Positions 48,686-61,808 of a DNA stretch of 64,000 nt are shown piece after piece. The stretch is from NCBI GenBank assembly GCA_020161065.1, contig JAIUPH010000039.1, positions 62,001-126,000 of the forward strand, in the 5' to 3' direction. This DNA comes from Pseudomonadota bacterium (GTDB taxonomy: Bacteria > Pseudomonadota > Gammaproteobacteria > Burkholderiales > Burkholderiaceae_C). The first letter of the stretch is position 1. Each line of letters opens with the position of its first letter. The translations under genes and the position numbers were made by a program. Under the pieces are notes generated by a model. It saw only the letters and a program-made list of their open reading frames with translations, was not told the DNA's origin and did not search any database.

Positions 48686-49800
48686 CCATGCGCCGCCTCG
48701 CGCGGCCGCCGCAGCGTGCGGTGCAGGCGCGCCAGCGCCGGCGCCGCCACCTGCGACATGGCGCCGGCGAACAGCACGATCAGCCCCTGCAGCGTGAACA
48801 CCATCTCGCGGCTGAAGCCCTGGATCTCGAAGGCCAGCTCGGCGCCGCCCTGGTACAGCGCGCCGAACAGCAGCGACGCCAGCACGATGCCCAGCGGGTG
48901 GTTGCGCCCGATCAGCGACACCGCGATGCCGGCGAAGCCCGCGCCGGCGACGAACTCGGCCAGCAGCCGGCCCTGCACGCCGGCCAGCTCGTTGATGGCC
49001 ACCAGCCCGGCCAGCGCGCCCGACAGCATCATCGAGCGCATGATCTGCGTGCGCGGCGCGATGCCGGCATAACGCGCTGCCTCAGGGGAGAAGCCGACGG
49101 CGCGCAGCGCATAGCCCGGCTGCGAGCGGAACAGCGCCAGCGCCACGCCCACCGCGGCGGCCAGCGCCAGCAGCAGGCTCAGGTTGAGCGGCGTCTTCGG
49201 CCAGTCCACGCCCAGCCAGGCCATCAGCTCGTGCCAGCCCGGCATGCGCGCGCTGTCGCCGAAGGCGCGGCTCTCGGGCGCCATGTTGCCCGGCTCTTTC
49301 AGCGGGCCCACCAGCAGGTAGCCCAGCAGCGCCGCGGCGAGGAAATTGAACATGATGGTGGTGATCACCACGTGGCTGCCGCGCCAGGCCTGCAGCGCCG
49401 CCGGCACCGCGGCCCAGGCCAGGCCGAAGGCCATGGCGGCGACGATCATCAGCGGCAGCGTCAGCACCGCCGGCAGATGCGGCGCGAAGGCCAGCGCCGC
49501 CAGCGTGGCGCCCAGCCCGCCCATCATCGCCTGGCCCTCGCCGCCGATGTTGAACAGCCCGCCGTGGAAGGCCACCGCCACCGCCAGCCCGGTGAAGACG
49601 AAGGTGGTGGCGTAGTACAGCGTGTAGCTCAGGCCCGCCTTGGAGCCGAAGGCGCCCTTGACCAGCAGCCCCAGCACCTGGCCGGGATCGTGGCCGACGA
49701 TCAGCAGCACGATGGCGCTGACGGCCAGCGCCATGCCCAGATTCACCGCCGGCAGCAGCACCAGGTCCATCCAGCGCGGCAGCTCGGTCGGCTGACTCAT
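48682..49800 (-). CDS. Nucleoside ABC transporter permease 1
   Basis: A 372-residue permease of the NupP/YufP type. It has around ten membrane helices. FHGGLFNIGGEGQAMMGGLG is the conserved family segment, and ELAGVQGRLLAEFVAGAGFAG follows later. It is paired with the second permease to form the channel for nucleosides. A gap of 4 nt separates it from the ATPase stop, and it overlaps the next gene by 4 nt. Confidence 0.92.
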   Translation of the reverse strand: MSQPTELPRWMDLVLLPAVNLGMALAVSAIVLLIVGHDPGQVLGLLVKGAFGSKAGLSYTLYYATTFVFTGLAVAVAFHGGLFNIGGEGQAMMGGLGATLAALAFAPHLPAVLTLPLMIVAAMAFGLAWAAVPAALQAWRGSHVVITTIMFNFLAAALLGYLLVGPLKEPGNMAPESRAFGDSARMPGWHELMAWLGVDWPKTPLNLSLLLALAAAVGVALALFRSQPGYALRAVGFSPEAARYAGIAPRTQIMRSMMLSGALAGLVAINELAGVQGRLLAEFVAGAGFAGIAVSLIGRNHPLGIVLASLLFGALYQGGAELAFEIQGFSREMVFTLQGLIVLFAGAMSQVAAPALARLHRTLRRPREAAHG

Positions 49801-49804
49801 GACG

Positions 49805-51342
<1,538 letters not shown>

Positions 51343-51343
<1 letters not shown>

Positions 51344-52311
51344 CAGTTGCAGGCGTTCTTGGCCATGTAGTCCGTCACCACGATCTTGCCGGCGATGATG
51401 TCGGCTTTGGCGGCGTCCACCTTGCGCTTCATCTCGGCGCTCACCAGCTTGGCGTTGTTGTCGTCCAGCGCGTAGTCGACGCCGCCTTCCTTCAGGCCCA
51501 GCACCGTCACGCCCGGCGTCGTGCCCTTGAAGGCGTTGTAGACCGCCACGTCCACGCGCTTGACCATGCTGGTCAGCATCGTGCCCGGGTGCAGGTGGTT
51601 CTGGTTGCTGTCGACGCCGATGGCCAGCTTGCCGGCGTCCTTGGCCGCCTGGTACACGCCCACGCCGGTGCCGCCGGCGGCGGCGAAGACCACGTCCACG
51701 CCCTTGGCGAACTGCGCCTTGGCCAGCTCGGCGCCGCGCGCCGGGTCGTTCCAGGCCGCGGGCGTGGTGCCGGTCATGTTGGCGCTGACCTCCACCTTGG
51801 GGTTGGCGTACTTGGCGCCCTGCTCGTAGCCGCACTGGAACTTGCGGATCAGCGGGATGTCCATGCCGCCCACGAAGCCCACCTTGCCGGTCTTGCTGGC
51901 CATGGCCGCCATCATGCCGACCAGGAAGCTGCCTTCGTGCTCCTTGAAGACGATGCTTTGCACGTTGGGCAGGTTGACCACCGAGTCGACGATGGCGAAC
52001 TGCAGCTTCGGGAACTCCTTGGCCACCTTCTCCATGCTGCTGCCCTGCGAGAAGCCGATGCCCACGATGGGGTTGGCGCCGCGCTCGGCCATGCGGCGCT
52101 TGGCCTGCTCGCGCTGCGCGGGGTTGCTGATCTCGAATTCGAGGTAGGGCTTGCCGGTTTCCTTCTTCCAGCGCTCGGCGCCGTCGTAGGCGGCCTGGTT
52201 GAAGGACTTGTCGAACTTGCCGCCCATGTCGTAGATGACGGCGGGCTCGGCCCGGGCGGCGGTGGCCGCGGCGGCCAGGGCGATGGCGAGCAGGACGGGC
52301 TTGGCGTTCAT
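51343..52311 (-). CDS. BMP-family nucleoside-binding protein
   Basis: A 322-residue periplasmic binding protein of the basic-membrane-protein family. Signal peptide LLAIALAAAATAARA. Family motifs: VIYDMGGKFDKSFNQAAYDG, GIGFSQGSSMEKVAKEFP, HEGSFLVGMMAAMAS, VGFVGGMDIPLIRKFQ and FAAAGGTGVGVYQAAKDAG. The ligand is probably a purine or pyrimidine nucleoside, judging by the neighbouring salvage enzymes. CCGGAGAAAG upstream of the ATG is the ribosome binding site. It heads the transporter operon and is divergent from the adenosine deaminase gene. Confidence 0.92.
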
Positions 52312-52332
52312 GGGCGGCTCTTTCTTTCTCCG

Positions 52333-52346
52333 GCGCCAAATGGCGC
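52333..52346. promoter_or_regulatory. Palindrome GCGCCA-AA-TGGCGC in the BMP/add intergenic region
   Basis: Perfect 6-bp arms with a 2-bp centre, in the 75-bp gap between the two divergent genes. It falls between the likely BMP -10 (TATCCT on the minus strand, 52353-52358) and its start codon, a position for a repressor. The regulator is not known. Confidence 0.4.
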
Positions 52347-52386
52347 GGCGGCAGGATAGCAAGACTCGGCACTAGCATGAACACCC

Positions 52387-53439
52387 ATGACGCCGCCCGA
52401 CTTCGCCCTCGCCCTGCCCAAGGTGCTGCTGCATGAACACCTGGACGGCGGCCTGCGCGTGGCCACGCTGCTGGACTTGCTGCGCCAGCGCGGCCTGGCC
52501 GCGCCGGCGGCCGACGCCGAAGGGCTGGCCGCCTGGTTCCAGGCGCGCGCGCATGCCGGCAGCCTGGTGGAGTACTTGAAAGGCTTCGAGCTGACCGTGG
52601 CCGCCATGGCCAGCCCGGCGGCGCTGCAGCGCGTGGCCTTCGAAGCCGCCGAAGACGCGCGCGCCCAGGGCTGCGTGCTGGCCGAGTTCCGCATCGCGCC
52701 GCTGCTGTTCGAGGCCCACGGCATCGCGCCCGACGAGGCGGTGCGCGCACTGCTGGCCGGGCTGGCGCAATCGGCGCTGCCCAGCGGGCTGATCGTCTGC
52801 GCGATGCGGCAGCTGCCGGTGGCAGACACCTTGCGCGCCGCCGAGCTGGCCTTGCGCTGGCAGGGCCGCGGCGTCGTCGGCTTCGACCTCGCGGGGCCCG
52901 AGCGCGGCTTTCCGCCGGCGCTGCACGCCGCCGCGCTGCAGCGCGTGCGCGACGCCGGGCTGCCGATCACGCTGCACGCCGGCGAAGCCGACGAGGCCGA
53001 GCGCGTGGTGGAGGCCGGCCGCCTGGGTGCGCGCCGCATCGGCCACGGCGTGCATCTGGCGCAGGCGCTGGCCGACCCGGCGCGCCGGCAGCTGGTCGAC
53101 GAGGCCAGGAACCTGGGCCTGCACCTGGAGGTCTGCCCCACCAGCAACGTGCACACCGGCGTGGCGCCCGAGCTGGCGCGCCACCCCATCACGGCGCTGT
53201 GGCGGGCCGGGCTGTCTTTGAGCTTCCACACCGACAACACGCTGATGAGCTGCATCACGCTGGCCGGCGAAGCGCGCGCCTTGCTGGCCGAGACGCCGCT
53301 GACGGCCGCCGACCTCGTGCAGATGCAATGGCAGGCGGCCGGCGCCTCGTTCCTGGGCGCCGAGCGGCGCGCCGCGGCGCGCGCGGCGATTGCCGACTTT
53401 GCACGCGAGCGGGCCATCGCCTTGCCGCCGCTGGTCTAG
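52387..53439 (+). CDS. add: Adenosine deaminase
   Basis: A 350-residue zinc hydrolase that turns adenosine into inosine. Zinc-ligand His are in LLHEHLDGG (H16, H18). The second motif is LHAGEADEAE (H197, catalytic E200). RIGHGVHLA gives another His, and SFHTDN the Asp. CPTSNVHTGV is also typical. It is divergent from the nucleoside transporter and completes the salvage set with the PNP. A TAGCAT hexamer lies 8 nt before the ATG, so the message may be leaderless. Confidence 0.93.
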   Translation: MTPPDFALALPKVLLHEHLDGGLRVATLLDLLRQRGLAAPAADAEGLAAWFQARAHAGSLVEYLKGFELTVAAMASPAALQRVAFEAAEDARAQGCVLAEFRIAPLLFEAHGIAPDEAVRALLAGLAQSALPSGLIVCAMRQLPVADTLRAAELALRWQGRGVVGFDLAGPERGFPPALHAAALQRVRDAGLPITLHAGEADEAERVVEAGRLGARRIGHGVHLAQALADPARRQLVDEARNLGLHLEVCPTSNVHTGVAPELARHPITALWRAGLSLSFHTDNTLMSCITLAGEARALLAETPLTAADLVQMQWQAAGASFLGAERRAAARAAIADFARERAIALPPLV

Positions 53440-53550
53440 GCCCTCCCCCCTTTGCGGGGCGCCGCGGCGTCGCCGCCGGCGCCCGCCGGACGCAGAATAG
53501 GCGGCTGGTGTACTGGTTAGGGCAGGCACCGCAGACAAGGGAGCTTCGAC

Positions 53551-54768
53551 GTGACCGATCGCATGACAGAGGGCATGGCGCATCGACCGGACGACCGCCG
53601 GCGGGCCTGGCTGGCGCGGCTGGGTGCCGGCATCGGCATCGGCCTGGCGGTGCTGGCGCTGGGCGGCTGCAAGACGCCGCCGCCGCCCCCGCCGCCGCCG
53701 GTGGACGAAACGCTGGAAGGCGCCATCAACGGCGTGCTGCTGGACATGGCCCGCCAGCTCGGCGCCCAGGCCGGCACCGAGCGCAGCGCGGTGATCGACC
53801 CGCTGCTCGACGGCCGCAGCGGCCAGCAGACGCGGGCCACCGAGCGCGTGGTGCAGGCGCTGCAGGCCGGCGTGCCGCGCGTGCTGCCCAAGGTGCGGTT
53901 GTTGCCGTTCGACGAAACCGGCGCCAAGGAATCGCGCTGGCTGTTCAACGGCACCCTCACCGCGCAGGAGGGCGCGCCCGGCACCTACAAGCTGACGGTG
54001 GCGCTGTCCGACCGCGCCGGCGGCGTCGTCATCGCGCGCGGCGTGGCGCCGCTGAAGGACAGCCAGCTCGACCTGTCGCCGACGCGCTTTTATTCCGAGA
54101 GTCCGTCGCTGGTGCGCGACCGCGCGGTGCAGGGCTACCTGGCCACCACCGAGCAGCCGGTGGGGCAGGCGGCCGACCGCGTGTACCTCGACCAGATTCC
54201 CACCTCGGCGCTGCTGGCCGAGGCGCAGGACGCCTACAACCACGAGCGCTGGGACCGCGCGCTGGAGCTGATGTCCACGGCCGCCGGCCGCGACGACGGC
54301 CAGCAGCTGCGCACCTTCAACGGCCTGTACATGGCCAACATGAAGCTCGGCCGCACGGCCGACGCCGAGGCCGCGTTCGGCAAGATCGCCGCCTTGGGCC
54401 TGGCCACCAGCAACCTGGCGGTGAAGATCCTGTTCCGCCCCGGCACCACCGAGTTCATGAGCGACGCGCCCATCTACACGATGTGGCTGCGCCAGATCGC
54501 CCGCGCCGCGCAGGCCTCGGAGCTGTGCCTGACGGTGGTCGGCCACACCAGCAAGACCGGCACCGAGGCCGTCAACAAGGCCTTGTCGCTGCGCCGCGCG
54601 CAGGCCATGCGTGAGCGGCTGGCGCGCGACGCGCCGGCGCTGGGCCGCGGCCAGCGCGTGCGCACCGAAGGCCGAGGCTGGGACGAGACCATCGTCGGCA
54701 CCGGCACCGACGATTTGCGTGACGCCCTCGACCGGCGGGTGGAATTCAAGGTCGACAACTGCGTCTGA
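53551..54768 (+). CDS. OmpA-domain lipoprotein
   Basis: A 405-residue lipoprotein. The lipobox LALGGC has C40, followed by eight prolines. The middle part (about 50-290) has no recognised domain; it contains YNHERWDRALELM and LYMANMKLGRTADAEAAF, which look like a TPR pair. The C-terminal OmpA-like peptidoglycan-binding domain begins near NLAVKILFRPGTTEFMSD and holds ELCLTVVGHTSKTGTEAVN and LSLRRAQAMRERL. The start is GTG with AAGGGAGC upstream. It is probably anchored in the outer membrane and bound to peptidoglycan. Confidence 0.86.
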   Translation: MTDRMTEGMAHRPDDRRRAWLARLGAGIGIGLAVLALGGCKTPPPPPPPPVDETLEGAINGVLLDMARQLGAQAGTERSAVIDPLLDGRSGQQTRATERVVQALQAGVPRVLPKVRLLPFDETGAKESRWLFNGTLTAQEGAPGTYKLTVALSDRAGGVVIARGVAPLKDSQLDLSPTRFYSESPSLVRDRAVQGYLATTEQPVGQAADRVYLDQIPTSALLAEAQDAYNHERWDRALELMSTAAGRDDGQQLRTFNGLYMANMKLGRTADAEAAFGKIAALGLATSNLAVKILFRPGTTEFMSDAPIYTMWLRQIARAAQASELCLTVVGHTSKTGTEAVNKALSLRRAQAMRERLARDAPALGRGQRVRTEGRGWDETIVGTGTDDLRDALDRRVEFKVDNCV

Positions 54769-54782
54769 GCCGGCCGGCCCTC

Positions 54783-54788
54783 TAGAAT
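54783..54788 (+). promoter_or_regulatory. Candidate -10 element for metH
   Basis: TAGAAT, followed by CCGCCGC, lies 10 nt before the riboswitch start. This puts the transcription start at the beginning of the aptamer, as expected. Confidence 0.55.
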
Positions 54789-54798
54789 CCGCCGCCTT

Positions 54799-54888
54799 CC
54801 CGAGGAGCGTTGCAACGGCTGCCCAGCGCAGCCGCCAGGCTCGGGCCGCCGCACCCGCCGGGCGCGGCGCCGCAACGGCGCTCACCTC
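54799..54888 (+). promoter_or_regulatory. S-adenosylhomocysteine (SAH) riboswitch
   Basis: The conserved SAH aptamer is complete: CCCGAGGAGCG (54799-54809), TTGCAACGG, a variable stem, GCCAGGCTCGGG (54834-54845), and AACGGCGCTCACC near the end. P1 pairs CCCGAG with CTCGGG. GAGCG at 54804-54808 can pair with CGCTC at 54879-54883 to make the pseudoknot. It lies between the promoter and metH. High SAH should switch on metH so that homocysteine is remethylated. Confidence 0.93.
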
Positions 54889-54906
54889 CAGCATCCGACG
54901 TGAGCC

Positions 54907-57653
<2,747 letters not shown>

Positions 57654-57657
<4 letters not shown>

Positions 57658-58871
57658 CGAAGCGCACCCCGTTCGCGGCCTTGCTCGCGGATTGGCGGTT
57701 GCGCTTACGGCTGGCCTTGCTGGCCGGCGCGGCCGTCGCGCTCGCCGGCTGCAGCACGCTGCCCGGCTGGATGGTGCTGCAGGGCCGCGCGGCCATCACC
57801 GACTACCGGCATTTCGACAACGCCGGCATCGCGCGCGCAGCCGAGCCTTCGCCGCTGCCGGCCGCGCCGCAGGCGCTGCGCTGGCCCGGCGGCCTGGACG
57901 ACGCCGCTGCCGAGGCCGACCTCGCGCAGCGCGGCACCGTCGCGCTGCTGGTGGCGCGCCGCGGGCAGCTGGTCTACGAGCGCTACTTCAACGGCTACCA
58001 GCGCGACAGCGTGGCCACCAGCTTCTCGATGGCCAAGTCGGTGCTCTCGCTGCTGCTCGGCCAGGCCATCGCCGAGGGCCGCATCGCCGGCGTCGACGAC
58101 CCGCTGACGCGCTACCTGCCCGAGCTGCTGGACAACGACCCGCGCTTCGCGCGCATCACGCTGCGCCACCTGCTCACCATGCGCAGCGGCATCCGCTTCG
58201 ACGAGAGCTATGGCACGCCGTTCAGCGAAGCCGGGCGCTTCTACCTCGCCGACGACCTCAAGCGCCAGGTGGCGGGGCTGCGCATCGCGCGCGAGCCCGA
58301 CCAGGCCTACGCCTATTCCAGCGGCGACAGCCAGTTGCTGGGCATGGCCATCGAGCGCGCCACCTCCCAACCCTTGGCGCAACTCGTCGAGCAGCGCCTG
58401 TGGCAACCGCTCGGCGCGCAATACGACGCCAGCTGGAGCCTGGACAGCGCCGGCCACGGCGTGGCGCGCGGCTTTTGCTGCCTGAACGCGCGCGCCGTCG
58501 ACTACCTGCGAGTGGGCCTGATGGTGCTGAACGAGGGCCGCTGGAACGGCCGCCAGGTGGTGCCCGCCGAATGGCTGCGCCTGAGCACCGCCGCCCAGTC
58601 CGGCCTGCCCGGCGCCGACGACGCGGCGCGCCGCAACATCGAGAGCCCGGGCACGCCGAAGGCCGCGTTCTACGCCTGGCAATGGCGGCGCCGGCCGCAG
58701 CCCGGCAGCAACCCGCTGCAGCCCGGCGAGGCCGTCTACGCGCAAGGCCTGCTCGGCCAGTTCCTCTACATCGACCCGCCGACGCAGACCGTGGTGCTGC
58801 GCCTGGGCCAGCGCGGCGGCGACCGGCCTTGGCCCGGCTGGATCGAGGCGCTGCTGCAGCTCAACCCCTGA
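57654..58871 (+). CDS. Beta-lactamase-fold serine hydrolase, lipoprotein
   Basis: A 405-residue class C beta-lactamase/DD-peptidase-like protein. A basic N-terminus leads to a lipobox, LAGC (C33). The nucleophile motif SMAK has S125 and K128. YSSGD gives the Tyr-containing second motif. Members include esterases, D-aminopeptidases and proteins of unknown role; antibiotic resistance should not be assumed. Its ATG overlaps the metH stop by 4 nt, so it is co-translated with metH, which is functionally odd. Confidence 0.88.
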
Positions 58872-58910
58872 GCGGCACCCCGCGATACCGCGCGGCGCCC
58901 CGTGCCGCGC

Positions 58911-60428
58911 TCACCCCAGCGCGCGCTGCGTCTGCAAGGCCTCGGCCACGTGGGGCAAGGCCACGGTCTCGGCGGCGGCCAGGTCGGCGATGGTGCGCGC
59001 CACCTTCAGCGTGCGGTGCAGCCGTCGGCCCGACCAGCCCAGCCGTTCGGCGGCCTGGCGCAGGAAGGCGACCGCCGCGTCCTCCAGGCGGCCGTGGGCG
59101 TCGATGCCGGCGGCGTCCAGCAAGGCGTTGGCGCGGCCCTGGCGCTGCCGCTGGCGCTCTCGCGCGGCGGCCACGCGCGCCGCCACCACCGCGCTGGGTT
59201 CGCCGTCGGGCAGCGCCAGCAGTTCGGCCGGCGCCAGCGCCGGCACTTCGATGCGCAGGTCGATGCGGTCGAGCAGCGGGCCCGACAGTCGCCCCTGATA
59301 ACGCGCCACCTGGTCGGGCGTGCAGCGGCAGGCGCGGGCGCTGCCGATCGGCGCGCCCAGCCAGCCGCAAGGGCAGGGGTTCATCGCCGCCACCAGCAGG
59401 AAGCGCGCGGGGTAGTGGGCCTGGCGCGCGGCGCGCGAGATGGTGATGCGGCCGCTCTCCAGCGGCTCGCGCAGCGCCTCCAGCGCGTGGCGCGGCAGCT
59501 CGGGCAGCTCGTCGAGGAAGAGCACGCCGCCGTGTGCCAGCGAGATTTCGCCCGGCCGCGGTGGCGAGCCGCCGCCCACCAGCGCCGCGGCGCTGGCCGA
59601 ATGGTGCGGCGCGCGCACCGGCCGCCGGCCGAAGCTGGCGGGGTCGAAATGGCTGCTGGCCAGGCTGCGCAGGGCGGCGCTGGCCAGCGCTTCGTCGTCG
59701 TCCATCGGCGGCAGCAGGCCGGGCAGCCGTTCGGCCAGCATCGACTTGCCGCTGCCCGGCGGGCCGATCAGCAGCAAGCTGTGGCCGCCGGCGGCGGCGA
59801 TCTCCAGCGCGCGCTTGGGCAGGGCCTGGCCTTTCACGTCGCGCAGGTCGCTCGCGTGGCGCGGCGCCGCGGGTGCAGCCACCGGTGGCGGCGTGGGCAG
59901 CGGCGGGCCGTCGGGCAGCAGCGAGCGCACCACCTCGGCCAGGTGGCCGGCGGCGCGCACCGCCAACCCCGGCACCAGCGCGGCGGCGGTGGCGCTCTCG
60001 GCCGGCAGCACCAGCGTGCGCGCGCTGCCGGCGCGGCGCAGCGCCAGGGCTAACGCCAGTGCACCGCGTACCGGTCGCAGCTCGCCGGCCAGCGAGAGTT
60101 CGCCGGCGAACTCGTAGGGCGCCAGCGCGGCCGGGTCGATGACGCCGCCGGCGGCCAGGATGCCCAGCGCGATCGGCAGGTCGAAGCGGCCCGAGTCCTT
60201 GGGCAGGTCGGCCGGCGCCAGGTTGACGGTGATGCGCTGGTTGTGCGGGAACGCGAAGCCGCTTTGCTGCAAGGCCGCGCGCACGCGCTCGCGCGATTCC
60301 TTGACCTCGGTCTCGGCCAGGCCCACCAGCGTGAAGCTGGGCAACCCGTTGGCAAGCTGCACCTCCACCTGCACCTCGGGCGCCGAGAGCCCGTCCAGCG
60401 CCCGGCTGGCGACCACGGCCAGTGACAT
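58911..60428 (-). CDS. comM: YifB/ComM-family AAA+ ATPase (Mg-chelatase-like)
   Basis: A 505-residue AAA+ protein. The N-terminal Lon-like domain (VVASRALDGLSAPEV, FTLVGLAETEVKESRERVRA) is followed by a Mg-chelatase-type ATPase: Walker A GPPGSGKSMLAERL, then PHHSASAAALVGGG and VLFLDELPEL. CPCGWLG and CRCTPDQVARYQGRLSGPLL mark the C-terminal part. ComM hexamers promote branch migration during natural transformation, so this locus suggests competence. The ATG at 60428 gives the conserved SLAVVASRAL start. Divergent from the porin gene. Confidence 0.93.
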   Translation of the reverse strand: MSLAVVASRALDGLSAPEVQVEVQLANGLPSFTLVGLAETEVKESRERVRAALQQSGFAFPHNQRITVNLAPADLPKDSGRFDLPIALGILAAGGVIDPAALAPYEFAGELSLAGELRPVRGALALALALRRAGSARTLVLPAESATAAALVPGLAVRAAGHLAEVVRSLLPDGPPLPTPPPVAAPAAPRHASDLRDVKGQALPKRALEIAAAGGHSLLLIGPPGSGKSMLAERLPGLLPPMDDDEALASAALRSLASSHFDPASFGRRPVRAPHHSASAAALVGGGSPPRPGEISLAHGGVLFLDELPELPRHALEALREPLESGRITISRAARQAHYPARFLLVAAMNPCPCGWLGAPIGSARACRCTPDQVARYQGRLSGPLLDRIDLRIEVPALAPAELLALPDGEPSAVVAARVAAARERQRQRQGRANALLDAAGIDAHGRLEDAAVAFLRQAAERLGWSGRRLHRTLKVARTIADLAAAETVALPHVAEALQTQRALG

Positions 60429-60470
60429 CGTCGGCATCCTCCCCGGGCGGCGATTGTGCCGGCCCGCTGC

Positions 60471-60510
60471 CCGCCGTCGCGCGCCGTCGCCCGCCATCGC
60501 GCGCCATCGC
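60471..60510. repeat. Four-copy 10-bp tandem repeat
   Basis: Four consecutive decamers: CCGCCGTCGC, GCGCCGTCGC, CCGCCATCGC and GCGCCATCGC. All share a CGCCRTCGC core at one-helical-turn spacing. They lie in the 267-bp divergent gap between comM and the porin gene. Confidence 0.75.
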
Positions 60511-60695
60511 GCGGTACCGCCGGCCGCGCACCGGCGCAGTGCGGGCGGCCGCCGTTCACCACATCGGTGCGCGTGCGCCGCCGTTCGGGCGGCCGCCATG
60601 CACCGCGGGCGGGGCCGCGGCCGGCGCGGCCGGTGGCACGGAAGCTGCAAACCGGGTGGCTGAAGAAACCTCGCCACCCATCCGGAGATCATTCG

Positions 60696-61421
60696 ATGAA
60701 GCAAGCCCTCCTGTCCCTGGCCGCCGCGCTGGCCGCCTCGGCGTTGCCGATCGCGGCCCATGCCGACCTGGCCTACAACATCGGCGGCGCCACCGAGTAC
60801 CGCTACCGCGGCATCTCGCAGTCGCGCTTCAAGCCGGCCGTGCAGGGCGGCGTCGATTTCTCGGCCGGCGGGTTCTACCTGGGCGCCTGGGCCTCGTCGA
60901 TCAAGTGGATCAAGGACGCCGGCGGCGACGCCTCGGCCGAGGTCGACGTCTACGCCGGCTACAAGGGCGAGATCGCCAAGGACTCGCTGTCGTACGACGT
61001 GGGCGTGCTCAGCTACCAGTACCCCAGCCACCAGCTCGCCGTGAGCCCGGTGACCACCGAGATCTACGGCGCGCTGACCTTCGGCCCGGCAACGCTGAAG
61101 TACTCGCACAGCGTGAGCAACCTGTTCGGCTTCGCCGACAGCAAGAACAGCGGCTACCTCGACCTGAGCGCCAGCTTCGACGTCGGCAGCGGCGTGATGG
61201 TGGCGCCGCACATCGGCTACCAGAAGGTGGCGCATAACGGCGATTATTCGTATACCGACTTCTCGCTCGCCGTCAGCAAGGACTTCAACGGCCTGGTGCC
61301 CAGCCTGACGCTGTACGCCACCGACACCAAGAAGATCAACGGCGGCTACGCCTACGTCAGCCCGTCGGGCAAGAACCTCGGCCGCACCGGCGTCGTGCTG
61401 GCCGTCAAGTACAACTTCTGA
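60696..61421 (+). CDS. TorF-family putative porin
   Basis: A 241-residue outer-membrane protein. The signal peptide ends ASALPIAAHA. The mature N-terminus has NIGGATEYRYRGISQSRFKP, the mark of this porin-like family. Alternating strands follow, with aromatic residues (SLSYDVGVLSYQYPS, KNSGYLDLSASFDVG), and the protein ends in VVLAVKYNF, a terminal-Phe outer-membrane sorting signal. CCGGAGATC precedes the ATG at 60696. It is directly upstream of glnK-amtB, which suggests a role in ammonium or other nitrogen uptake. Confidence 0.88.
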   Translation: MKQALLSLAAALAASALPIAAHADLAYNIGGATEYRYRGISQSRFKPAVQGGVDFSAGGFYLGAWASSIKWIKDAGGDASAEVDVYAGYKGEIAKDSLSYDVGVLSYQYPSHQLAVSPVTTEIYGALTFGPATLKYSHSVSNLFGFADSKNSGYLDLSASFDVGSGVMVAPHIGYQKVAHNGDYSYTDFSLAVSKDFNGLVPSLTLYATDTKKINGGYAYVSPSGKNLGRTGVVLAVKYNF

Positions 61422-61778
<357 letters not shown>

Positions 61779-61808
61779 CGACCAGCCCCGAAAGAACCAC
61801 CGAACACC

